The position numbers and the translations under genes are program-made. Under the pieces are notes generated by a model. The model did no database searches, was not told the origin of the DNA, and saw only the letters and a program-made list of their open reading frames with translations. From NCBI GenBank assembly GCA_977006965.1, contig OZ345385.1:1488001-1552000 (forward strand): DNA of 64,000 nucleotides. Reading direction: 5' to 3'. Positions within the stretch are counted from its first letter, which is position 1. The number at the start of each line of letters is the position of its first letter. Below, piece after piece: positions 12,000 to 22,690 of this stretch. The DNA is from Phymatolithon calcareum. Taxonomy: Eukaryota; Rhodophyta; Florideophyceae; Hapalidiales.

Positions 12000-13460
12000 A
12001 CGCGTAGCCTTTTTAAGGCGTATTTCTTGTGAGCTCTCTCTACAACTGCATATTTTTTCAATAAGGCGTTTATATTCTCTGGATTTCTCTGCGAAAATCA
12101 AATTTGTGCATTAACACGCAATTTGGGAGTAAACCGGCACTTTTTTTGCATTTTTGCACGGACCATGTTTTTTGTTTCTCTGCCGACATCATTTATTTTT
12201 TTCGAAAATGGTGGAGAGAACCCCTACGACTACAGATCTGTAGCGCTCAAGCTACCTTCTTGCTTCGTTAGGAAGAGAGAGGCGATGTAAGTTTGCTCGT
12301 ACATCGATTTTGTACTCGGAGTATTAGTGTATGTGTCATCGATAGGCGCTAAAAAAACGCAGATTTTGGAAGCAAACTTACAAAAAAATTATATTATATT
12401 CATATCATAATATGTGTGCGGTGTTTCGAATGGGTTTGGGAGGAGTCGTGCCAAATCAATTCGGTCATGCGCCGTTGCAGTGCACAGTCGTGTGCCTCAG
12501 GCGCTCTTACTGTAAATTCTCTCATGCTTAAGACACTTCTTGGCCAATGCAGAGCTTTAGTGCGGTCCGTCATTTAGCGCACAAACTGCCCCCGACCCGT
12601 CGCATGCTAGCATGCGCCGTTTTCTAATTTTTTGATAACTTTTGTCGTGACACATTCCCGCGAAAAATTGTGAACTGGTAATTTTTGCAGCCTCTTCCTG
12701 GCTCATTCACTCTCGCAATCGCTGAACCGAGGTTCGTTTCGTCTTTTCCATTCCGTTCTCTACCATTACCGACAAAAAAATTCACTGCTAGCTTGCCATT
12801 TGCGAAAATCGGTACTTACAATATTCCTGAAAACAGCGTTTTGGGTGCCGGTTTACTCCCAAATTGGGTGTTAAAAATGCTTAAAACACCTACGCTATTT
12901 AAGACATTTTTTAGTGTACTTTTTATTCAAGTTCATATTCTCGAACACGGCGTTAATATTCACTGGATTCCTCTGTACAACTTTGATTTTTCACTTCAAA
13001 TTTGATCCTGGTTATTTTATGCATATTTAACTAGATAAAAGAATTTTTTGCAATATTCGAAGAGTTCAGTTGATTTCCACAGGACCTTGTTCTATAAGTG
13101 CATTTTTACAATGAAGGTCTCCGTGTGTTTTGGATTCCTCTCCATAAATCAAATTTGCACTTAAAACACCTACACTTTTTGAGTCGTATTTCTTGAGAGC
13201 TCTTTGTATAGTAAGTGTATATTTTCTCACTACAGTGTCCATGTTCTCTGGATTCCTCTGTACAAGTCAGATATTTCGTTTCAAAATTGCTTCTGGTTAT
13301 TGCATGGATAATGGACCAAATAACGTCTGATAAAACCATAATTTTCACATTGTCAACTTGATTTACACAGGATCTCTTTCTATAAATACACGTTTAGTGC
13401 CGAAGGTCATTGTGTATTCTGGATTTCTCTCCACTTATGAAATTTGAACTTCAAAAACTT
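12000..13460. repeat. Degenerate tandem array, about 290-bp higher-order period
   Basis: The words GGATT(C/T)CTCT occur at about 12078, 12963, 13131, 13251 and 13422. Around them recur CGTATTTCTTG(T)GAGCTCT, AAATCAAATTTG(C) and TTAAAACACCTAC. The spacings 168, 120 and 171 imply alternating half-units of a unit near 290 bp. The array is split by the TTAA-flanked element at 12115-12870. No coding capacity. Confidence 0.7.
12115..12870. mobile_element. TTAA-flanked inverted-repeat element (piggyBac-like MITE)
   Basis: Left end 12115-12140 and right end 12845-12870 are 26-bp inverted repeats identical at 25 positions (outer bases CAC(G/C)CAATTTGGG). Both ends are flanked by TTAA (12111-12114 and 12871-12874). 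TTAA target duplication is the hallmark of the piggyBac superfamily. The 756-bp interior holds no transposase; its longest frame is about 107 codons and unrecognised. It is therefore a non-autonomous, MITE-like element. It sits inside the degenerate tandem array, where related units read CAAATTTGCACTTAAAACACC and give the approximate empty site. Confidence 0.85.
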
Positions 13461-14419
13461 ATAATATGTTGTATTTTACTTAATTGTTCTCATCTTTTCT
13501 TTAAATCAATGTTTTGTTGAGATTTAGAACACGACGTGCATTCGAATCAGGCGATGACGTGCTGTCGGCGTTAAGCTTATTGTAGAAATCGATAAGCCTG
13601 TTTTTTAGACACCCTGCGTGAGAGCCATGTAAAAGCCGGGATAAAATGATATTCAAATACAGGGTTCAAGAAACCGTCAAATTTACTTTTTATTTCAGAA
13701 AGGAGAAACTGGTGCCAATGGCCTTGGAACCCTCTGGTCTATCGACTGATATGTAATATAAATTTATGTCAGAGGCGATCGGCTTCTCGTTGCAGCCTGA
13801 ATACGCTGGAAAAGAGAGATTTAGGTGTAAAGTATGATAGCTAGACGTGCGGCCATGAAATCATTCAGTGTCTTGACACCAAATATATGCCGGTCAAAAC
13901 CACAGGCAATTCGAACGTTAGTCATACTGCTAGTGTCTCTTTGACAGAAAATTTCCCTCAATTGAGGGAATACGATTCATTAAATATTTGGCACATGAAT
14001 GCCTCTCGATATCATGCGCATCAACAGCGCTAAGCTCATAGATGTCAGCATGTTTAGTGAAGCAGTTCCTAACAGTAGAGGTGTCGCAAATGTATATTGT
14101 GGCATTATCAAGACTATTACATGGGAAGTACGCAATGGTTGTCGTCTTGAATTTTTAAAATCTGGCAAAAGTAGTCATCATGACATCTGCACTAATCCTT
14201 TTATTTTTCTTAGGGGTAATGTGGCGTCTGACGCTGCTCTTGATTGAAAATGTACATTCTGGGGCGACTGAACGTCGACAAGTAATGCGCGTTTCAATTG
14301 CTGTCGATGAGTTGTTCGCCCTGCACTTCACAAAAGCTTCGTTACGTCGGGCTGCTGACGCTCTGTATGGGCACCAGCGAATAACAGCCAGCTAAAAACC
14401 TAAAACATCGCCAGAAGAG
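13461..14419. other. Region without a convincing gene
   Basis: Short frames only. 13953-13970 is a perfect 18-bp palindrome, TTCCCTCAATTGAGGGAA. Nothing else was recognised. Confidence 0.4.
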
Positions 14420-15538
14420 TTAGATTGCCCCTATGAACTGTAAGCGAACATGGTGAATGTCTGCAGAGTTAACACTCACTAAGTATGAATCTGCACATGT
14501 AATACGCCTGGTACCGGAATACTCGGCCACAGGGCAGTTTAAAAATGCCATTCTGTAGGCTATATCGTCTTCAAATCTCTTTGGCACAGTGTGTGTTCTA
14601 TGGTCTTTCATGGGATCGATAGATACTTGACCGAGTAACCAACGGTATTGCGCAGAGTATATGTCGCCTAATTCACTTGATTGCGCTCTGAATGAAATCA
14701 ACCAGAGCTATTCGGCCACTGGCATCCCTGTTTTTGAAGAAGGGCAGGGGAAATACATCTTGAGCCTGGTAGTCTTCCAGAAAGCGCTCTCAGCACTGAA
14801 CTCAACTCTTTCAATGAGGACGTGTATTTCGACAAACTTAATAGGCTCTGCTACTGTAGTCTCTTTTCGCCCCTTTCTTCTCAGATTAGCGGACGTCCAA
14901 GCAGCACATTTTCGTATGTGAGCTTGGAGAAATATCGTCACAATCGTGCTTCGAATGAAGCCAAATACCACGATTCTCGGATAAGACATCTCCGTTTAGA
15001 GTGCGAAGTTCTCAAAACAGAGAGGAAAATCGTCTCTAAAACAGATATCGAACTTTCCGCTTATTCCGTACGCAGGTATTAGGCTGGCGACGCGGCGTGA
15101 TGATATCAAGTTCCCTGTGCGATGGTTGGTATCAAGGGCCCTGTAAGACTTAGGCGAGAGAGCTCGGAATAGGGCGAGCTTCTGAAGATTGTATCTAAGT
15201 TTGTGTGCCCCTTTGAGAAGCATATGATCTCGACTGAAGACGATAAACAAGCATTTCGTGATAAAGATTGGCAGGGATGAGCACTGTAAGCAGTCCTGGG
15301 AGGTACCGTGTTTTACCGTTGCTGGCTTGGCTCAAGCTGTCTGAATATCATCGTCAGCGTTCTCTGCTTTGATGTAGACAATATTGACTGACCTAATCTT
15401 AGTCTTCTTCAAAGGATGACGAATTTGAACCCATTTCATACGATGTGACATGCTCGCGCGACCATTGATTTTTTTCCGCGAGTAAACCATACCACGCACT
15501 GTTTTTGACATCGAAAGTCTCTGAATAGTCTGGAGCAC
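14420..15538 (-). pseudogene. Decayed unknown gene, 373-codon frame with three stops
   Basis: One minus-strand frame runs from 15538 to 14420 and is broken only by TGA (about 15332-15334), TAA (about 14993-14995) and TAG (about 14705-14707). A random frame of this length would hold roughly 17 stops. Composition is protein-like throughout, for example VSIDPMKDHRTHTVPKRFED and GKFDICFRDDFPLCFENF. I recognise no domain. There are no frame changes, so decay here is by point mutation only. The upstream limit is uncertain; the first methionine may be at the Met-Ser-Lys about ten codons into the frame. Confidence 0.6.
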
Positions 15539-15539
15539 T

Positions 15540-17976
15540 CTGTGAGACCGGTTACCAATGCGGTATTAGTATGTACTGATGTACCGACCGCGCGCGGCCA
15601 ATGGTTTTCTCCTGGAATTGCAGTTTTGGTACATTTGACATATCAGCATAATTTCGTTGCTAGCGAATTTAAGGTAGCAGTGTGGCTACTCCTCGTACAG
15701 AAGATATGCCAGGCTTTTCGAAGATGGCGTGAGTGATTTGCTTCGAATTTGCTTTCTTGATTTTTTCGAGATTTCGGCTCGCCCCTCAGTGAGGGGGTCC
15801 GTCAAATAACCGCTAGAAGTTGTACTATATCCGTTTTCTTATGCACTGAGCCTTGGCGCTATTAGTTTACTAGCGCATCGAAACGAATATAATTCTGGCA
15901 CCACTCTGTTTTGCTGTGTCCCAGTTTTTACATGGATAGAATAGGGCATATTGAAGAATTAAACAGTGGTTGTTGATTGAAAACTCAAAGTGTTACTCAT
16001 TCTAGACTACGAAAAATAAATCCATTTTCCGATATGTTGTCGTAGGTTCTAATTTAGTGTTATTAAATTTCAGATTTAGAGTTGGTCTATGTGGTCGGAA
16101 CACAGTGAACGCCGTATATACAGCATTTTTAAGTGTTCCGACCACATCGTCTGTTATTTTTCTAGTACATTCGAAATTATTCCTATCAAAATAATTCTTT
16201 GCAAACCTACGCTACACGACATTTCTCTTGTCCAAATGTGAGGGACACACCCAGAAGTGATCTCTTCAACGTCAGAAGTGTTCCAGCCAAGTGTAGGTCT
16301 CGTCGGTTCATCTCGATGATGCACCCTCAATGTGTAATTTGGGAATTTCTTCGGGAATAAAGCTGTATGTGAATTTGAGAATTTGTGCCACAATCAATTT
16401 AACATTGGAAAACGTTTTCAAAATAGCATTCTTGTGTGGAGCAATTGATAAGCTGCACACAAAAGGTGCGACATGTAGTTCACACTCAAAAGGCTCTGCT
16501 GACACTCCTACAAGGACTTAAATTGTCGGGGCGCTTCAGCCGGGTAAACGTCAATGTGTGAGGACTAAGATTTAAATGTTGAGCTCCGGGTTCACCGCCG
16601 CTGGTGGTATATTTTCATTGCGTTAAAGTGCCTTCATTGTGTTTGGCTTTGTATCTCGAACCTGCAGGGTGATTTCCATGTTCGCCTTACGTGAAATGCT
16701 TTTGTAAATATTTTCAATACCATATTTAGCTATTTGTATTGGTCCGTAGGAGTGAGAGAAATTGTGAGTTATCACTAGCTCCAATAGTGAGTTATTAGAT
16801 TTTTCTACTTTCGGACTAGTTGGTTCTTCATCACACTCACACGCACAACGTGATGTACGGTCAACAATATTTAGTTCTGAACGTGTACCGCGTCCGGACG
16901 CAGATAAGATTGTGAGGGGATATGCTCCATCTTAAGTGGAAAATAGTACAGACTTGACGGTGCGTTACATGCTCGAGACGATCTACGTACTGACGTGAAT
17001 TAGCATCTCGTCATGTCTTCTTTGGTTTCTATTAGTAAAAATAAACCTGCGTGGTTTCAATACTCTTGTATTTCGTCGTTTGCCTGTAGACTTTGAGAAA
17101 AATCAAGTCAAGCAACATGATTATGACCATGGTTTTATAAATATGTAAAAATGAGAGGTCTGAACTTCGGCAGAGATCAGAGTGCTCCATATTAAAGAGT
17201 TTTGGATTTCGCGCAAGTACCCTGGACGTGATTTTGGTGCCACGAAGGTTCTTTTTAATGTTGTTGTAGTATTAAGAAGCTGTGTGTGTAGTTAAATCGG
17301 ATGCTGTTGATCTTGTTGGAGTGTTGACATAATTGTGTGTGGAGAGTGTAAAACCTTTTACTGAAATACAACGCTGAGTCTGTGCGATCTCTCAAGGAAT
17401 ATGCCGAGAGAAACGCGGTGGATTTGGAAATCGACGCTCTTGAGTCAAGGTCGGGTAATTATCCATGTGCTCTTAGTCCTATCAATGTAGTGGTTTTGAA
17501 TTGCCCTTAGTCAGCTAATTGAAATGGAGACATGCCATAGTTAAAGTCATGGATTATCCCCAATAGTTGAGAGAATTTAGTGCAATATTTGGCTTATAAT
17601 TCAGAAAGTAGCCCCGTAATTTAAGGTCTTCCATCTTCACGAGCGGCAACAGCAGCGCAAAGACGAGCGACCTCAAGATTGCGATTCATTTTTTGATTCG
17701 TGGACGCGATGTGCACGTGAGTTGGGTGTGGCGGTACAGAGGAAATGAAGTGTTCAGTAGGCGGTTGAGTGAACGATAGTTAGGGGTGAAGGAGTTTTGG
17801 ATCGATGATAATTCGTACGGGGCTGCCGGGAGAAGCAGGCGTTATAATCGAGAACGTTTTATGTTGCTGCTGTAATGGAGCGATTCTTTGCATGTAGCGT
17901 GGGTCATGGGTTGGAAGGCGCCATAGAGATGAAGGAGACAGCAGTACATATTTGGAAAAAAGGGTGAGGAGACGTT
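15540..17976. other. Region without a convincing gene
   Basis: AT-rich, short frames only. A perfect 15-bp inverted repeat lies at 16089-16103 and 16133-16147. Confidence 0.45.
16089..16147. repeat. Perfect 15-bp inverted repeat, 29-nt spacer
   Basis: ATGTGGTCGGAACAC at 16089-16103 pairs exactly with GTGTTCCGACCACAT at 16133-16147. It could be a hairpin or the fused ends of a tiny inverted-repeat element. Confidence 0.85.
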
Positions 17977-18288
17977 TTGGCAAGTTTCAAACTTGGTTCG
18001 TTCCGGTTGTGGGCTGCTGATATTGGTGATGAAATGAACTTGCTTTCCCCTATATTAAATCAAAATATTATATCATATAGTCCTTCGTCAACAAGAACAC
18101 ATCAATCTGCCTTTGATCTAAATACAACAATTGGTCCCTTGTCCCCGACTTCAGTCTACAGTCGATATCCAGATATTACTCTGGAGAACCCAGCTGTACC
18201 ATTTCAAATTCCAATACTTTTCTCGGACGATAACCACTTTCAGACTCTAATCCCTCCGTCAGATGTTGATGTTTTCTCTTTACCCTAA
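17977..18288 (+). CDS. Small hypothetical protein
   Basis: 103 codons from ATG to TAA in otherwise stop-rich AT-rich sequence. The product is Ser/Pro/Asn-rich, with low lysine (ISYSPSSTRTHQSAFDLNT, IPPSDVDVFSLP). I recognise no family. It could be the last part of a longer gene whose 5' end is lost. Confidence 0.35.
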   Translation: MASFKLGSFRLWAADIGDEMNLLSPILNQNIISYSPSSTRTHQSAFDLNTTIGPLSPTSVYSRYPDITLENPAVPFQIPILFSDDNHFQTLIPPSDVDVFSLP

Positions 18289-18289
18289 T

Positions 18290-19290
18290 GGAATTTTAAT
18301 GATTATAAATTTTATATACCGTTTCCCAATTAGACAAATACGAATAAATGGTGTCTTACTCAAATTTTCTTGTACGAAGTTAAGAAATAGTAATAATTAG
18401 ACGAGAGACAAATATAGTATAACCGCCTGCCGCTAACACTGGATATATCAAACGTTAGAAGTGCGAAAAACAGGTTCCATATGGCGTCGGAAACATGTAA
18501 CGTCAGCAATTCGGACAAGGAGTACGTCCCAACTGTATCGTTTATGAGAATTTATTACAGTGGATAGCCGTGACAGTAAACTTTTCACCGTATCGCACCA
18601 CCACTCGCATGAGTAGCAAGTGCGCGAACCGTCACAGTATATGCGAGCAACTGGAACTGCTTATATGAAGGGGATACCAGATACTTCGAATAGGGAATAG
18701 AGCTATTTGAATTGAATAATTATACAACTTTCAAGAATGAGATATCGGATTCTAAATCTCTGAATATCATATAGGCTAGTTCTCTCGGAATATGCGCGTT
18801 TTCTGTGTATGTGAGTCCAAGATTGGAAGAGCACATTTTTAACTCTATTTCACCTATTGCGGCTTAATCTGGCCAAATATTTAATCTTCATCTGTGGAAG
18901 TGAGTTTAGATAACGATGCCTGCAAGATTCTATCCCCTGTCGTATTTGGAGCTAACTTAAACTAAGAAAAATTAGATGGTGTCCAAAGTGGACAGCTCAC
19001 TATGATTACTGAAATAAGTACCTTGAATATATTAAAGTTTTGGACAAGACCAGGGACGAATCTACCAATCCCTCAATTGCGGGAAAATTTTCTTCAAATT
19101 GACGTTAGGAAAAGTAGAAATCAAATATACTTGCCAGTTCGTTAAATCAATACGCTAGGACACAACAAAGCTATTGACTCGTAGTACAGGAAAACAAATC
19201 ATACTTGTTGAAACCGGCCACGTTCAAAATACTTTTGAACACATCTCTCACATGGTGAAACTTCCGTCTTACAGGGCAATGGTGTGACTA
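18290..19290. other. Region without a convincing gene
   Basis: AT-rich sequence, no frame above 60 codons, nothing recognised. Confidence 0.5.
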
Positions 19291-19653
19291 TTGGGCTAGC
19301 TGGTTGTGCTCGTGGAGTGGGAGATCAATTCAATATGCGAATCCTGCAAATATTCTTAGAATATAGGTCAAGCAGGCGGGTCAAAACGCCTCTTTGAAAG
19401 TGTCAAAGAAGGCGGCAATCTGCAGAATTTCTGAAACGTCCAACTTTTCAATGACCAAAATATTGGCGAGCACAAAAAATTATCAATTATTTTAAGTTGC
19501 AAAATCTACAAATTTTAATCTCCGAGAGGTCCAATGAAATCACAGAAAACGATATTGTGGTCCAATCATTTCGATAATCTCGTCCAATTACATTCTTAGA
19601 AACATGGGTGTCATAACTCAACATAGCCTCTAATACCATAACTAAAGTTATGG
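19291..19653. repeat. CCAAT-rich dispersed repeat, copy 3
   Basis: Same block order as copies 1 and 2, with about two tandem units (starts near 19529 and 19582). It ends in the CCATAACTAAAGTTATGG near-palindrome, whose ATGG overlaps the first possible start codon of the GATA-finger gene downstream. The repeat therefore occupies the position of that gene's promoter. Confidence 0.85.
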
Positions 19654-19691
19654 AATTTTTCATCAGGATTTTTACTGCGCTAACACCGAAA

Positions 19692-20189
19692 ATGTACGCG
19701 GGGCAGTCGTGTAAAGCGTGCAACCGGACTCCCACGCCCCACGTTTACGAAGCGTTTGTCCACGAGCTACTGTGCGACACGTGTGAGAAACTACACAAGG
19801 AGAAGAAGCTGGAATTGTATACAAGAATTAGCACAGGCCTGAAGCTGCGGAGGGTGTCATTCGCGGACTTCCAGGGAGCTGTTAAGAAGAGATCTCTTAC
19901 CCATTTTGCTGGCCCACAAGCGATGAGTGCGACTGGACGGAAGCGGAATTTCGAGGACACGAATATAAAATTGCCTACAGTCGTGCAGCAGTTTGCAGAA
20001 CAAGTACTAGAGGAATATAAGAACGAAATGAAGGACTAAAAAGAAGAAATCGAAGCTGCTCGAAAGGAGATCGAGGTTCTCAAGAAGGAGAATGATGAAA
20101 TGGAAAAGATAATTGTGAATGTTGTGGAATCATCGAGGGCGATTTATAGCAAGGATTCTGCACGGGATACGATGGATGACAGAAACTAA
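19692..20189 (+). pseudogene. GATA-type zinc finger plus coiled-coil protein, internal TAA
   Basis: The N-terminus carries Cys-x2-Cys-x17-Cys-x2-Cys (CKAC ... LLCDTC) with the TP dipeptide five and six residues after the second Cys, and a Lys-rich tail. This is the spacing of GATA-type fingers, which bind DNA. The tryptophan usual after TP is replaced (PHVY). An in-frame TAA at 20037-20039 is followed without frame change by about 49 codons of a charged helix (KEEIEAARKEIEVLKKE), ending at TAA 20187-20189. The region before the stop (QFAEQVLEEYKNEMKD) is already helical, so the stop cuts a coiled coil. I chose the ATG at 19692 because the earlier one (19650) lies in repeat DNA. Readthrough, a sequencing error or recent inactivation are all possible. 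Confidence 0.6.
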
Positions 20190-20256
20190 ATGTGCATCTA
20201 ATAGAGAGCAATATTAAACGTGTATTTATCACTGTACTCTAAGGAAAGCCTTCGCC

Positions 20257-20958
20257 GTGGCCACTCCGAGTCAAATGCCCAATGTTGAAAAGCTGCAGAA
20301 AATGGCCTGCTTTCTCGACCGTGGCGGTGAAAGTAAGCAAATGGAACTCGCACAGGTTCGTGATATTCGTGAAGTACTCTCCGAGAATGCATTCTATGGT
20401 CCAGTTGCGCTGCTTATGTCTTCGACGTACACCAGAGATCTTGTCATGGATCAGCTGGTTAACAACCTTGTCACGCAATGAAAAGCTTTTCCCCTGCATG
20501 CCAGTCCACAGGATTTTCAGGTAAGAGCACAGGGACTTGAAAGGGACCCGTTCCTGAAGGATCTCACTTACATTCGTGTGAGTAACATAAAGTCTCATCA
20601 GCTGCGGATGGAGAATGTACCGTTGCAGGACAGTGACACTGAGCCATATTTCTTGGACTTCTACCCTCGGGTGTGCAACGAGATAGCCTTCGTCGATCGT
20701 CAGCTGCATCACGGACACTATACATACAATGCGCGTGTGGCCGATCTTTCATTGGTGCAGGCAGTACAAAAGGATGGTTATGAACGCAAAATCCTGATTT
20801 CCTACGGCTTGATGCTATATTCCAGACTAGACATTGTAGGTTTGTCAAAGATGCGTTTAGTTCTTGACTATGCTTTGCAGCTGTGTGATAACATAGATGA
20901 GGCGAAGGAGTGCACAATTGCGCATGGGCTCATTATGCATGTGATGGATCATCCGTAA
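20257..20958 (+). pseudogene. Unknown protein gene with one internal TGA
   Basis: A single frame of 234 codons is interrupted only by TGA at 20479-20481. Both sides are strongly protein-like (ELAQVRDIREVLSENAFYGP before; DTEPYFLDFYPRVCNEIAF and MRLVLDYALQLCDNIDEAKE after). I recognise no domain. It follows the GATA-finger gene by 67 bp on the same strand and converges with the exchanger gene. It could be a partner gene of the GATA protein in a decayed transposon or a host gene. Confidence 0.5.
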
Positions 20959-21131
20959 GTGGTATATTGATTCTTCAGCTCTGTGCTGGCGCCAGCGCAA
21001 GCGCCACACAAGATAAGTCCTTCGGGTAGGGATCTTGCACAAACTTGTATGAATTCCCAGTGGAGAATGACACATGTCTTATTTTATTGTAAACCACTTT
21101 GCGACACACAGATCAAATAAAAACAAAGGTT

Positions 21132-22690
21132 CTAATCCAGCCCGATGACATTTTCGAGAAGTGCGACGAGGGCGATTGACGCAGGGTATAAACTTAATAC
21201 CAGAAATCCGTCACGGAGGGTCTGCACTTTCTTCTGACTCATCCATCCAATAGCACATTCGACAAACAGAATCGCAATTGTTTCCGAAGTACACTGCCAG
21301 GCAAGTCCCTTCACTACAATGAGAATCATGAAGATGGCTAGCACAAAAGTGTTGTTGAGAGTCACGCCACCAAGCAGGGTGGAAAATGAAATAGTCACAG
21401 CTCTTCTCGTCTTCTTCGTTGCGTAAGAATGGGCTGCAATAAACTCGGACGCATTATTCGGGAGAGGAGCCAGTGCGAAGGAAACGTAGGAGGTGGAAAT
21501 ACCATTACGCTTCCCTATCTCGTTTATAACACCGACCATGGCATCGGAGAAAATGAGCACGAGCACGGTTCCAGTGATCATTTTCCCAAAGGCGTGCATA
21601 AGAATTCGACGACGCTCCGTTTACGCGTCCCAGTGCTTGAGGTCGTCGGGGATGTGCTCCTCTTCATCGGAATCCTCGTAATTGCTCAAGCCCAGCATGG
21701 CCATCGACATTGTCCTGCTTATGTTGCCCTCCTCAATTTTCGCATGGCCGTTTGCTTCTGGGGTGAGACGTAATGCGCGTCTGCGAATGAATTTCGGAAT
21801 GGCATTCGAAAACTCGTTCAGACTGATGGTGCCGTCGTGATCTGAATCGATTTCGAGAAGGAGGTCCGCAGTTTGATCCTCGCTCACCAAGATCGATCGT
21901 GAGATTTCTCAGTTCTGTGACGTCAATGTAACCGTTTTTGTTGTAGTCGTACAAATTGAAGAAATGTTTGAGAATGTTTGTCAGAAGCTTCTTGTTCGAG
22001 TCGATGAGAACGGACGTCTCGGATAGATCTTCTGATCTTGAAAGCGTGCGCAGCTCGTAGCAGCAGCAGTGAGAGATATTGTTCCTTCCCGTGTCTCTCT
22101 CAATGTAATCTCTTCGAGAATCGCCTCATTATTGTCCGTTTTTTCGGGTGTGACGCGGAACTGGGAGTACAGGTAGTACGAAAACAAGACAAGGCAGACA
22201 ACGAGCACGAAGACAGCCGCATTATGCTCATCTTTGGCCGCAGCCACGGTGGTGCCCTTTGTGTGAAGCGCAAAAAAGGAAGTTCCAGCGCCTAATGCGA
22301 GCCCCTGAATGACGACGTACGAGAGACATTTGAGCAACATGAATCGACCTGCAGATTGGACCATGCCCTTCGGTTTTACACCGGTGCCCTTGAGGGAGAA
22401 ATTTTTGGCGGGCCATAGACGTAGTTTGTGGTGGTACATTGCCTCACCATCGAGACGGAGATAGACTCGGCCGAAGAGAATGGATAGGAACCATGAGACA
22501 GTGAGAAGCAGAATAGTGGAGCCCGCCAATGCACCGACGTCAATTCCAGCCATTTCCTGACCATTTTTGCTCAGACATGAGAAAAGAACAATGGCGCCGT
22601 CGGGAATTGAGCCGAGAATCGGAAATACGATGGATCCGACGATGTTACGCAATTCCTTAACGAGAAGTAGTAATTCGCTTCCGGTGGCGA
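21132..22690 (-). pseudogene. EF-hand cation/proton exchanger (CAX/NCL-like), truncated and decayed
   Basis: Reading the minus strand: exchanger half 1 with the alpha-repeat-like stretch ATGSEL ... VFPILGSIPDGAIVLFSC and three or four hydrophobic segments; then two canonical EF-hand loops, DYNKNGYIDVTE and DSDHDGTISLNE; then half 2 with FALAPLPNNASEFIAA and further membrane helices, ending at 21132. This order (half CAX, EF-hands, half CAX) is that of EF-CAX/NCL proteins of plants and algae, which move calcium or sodium across a membrane under calcium control. Two compensating single-base frame changes (about 22050 and 21890) and an in-frame TAA (21621-21623) break it. The N-terminus is lost at about 22690, where a LINE begins. 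Confidence 0.85.
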
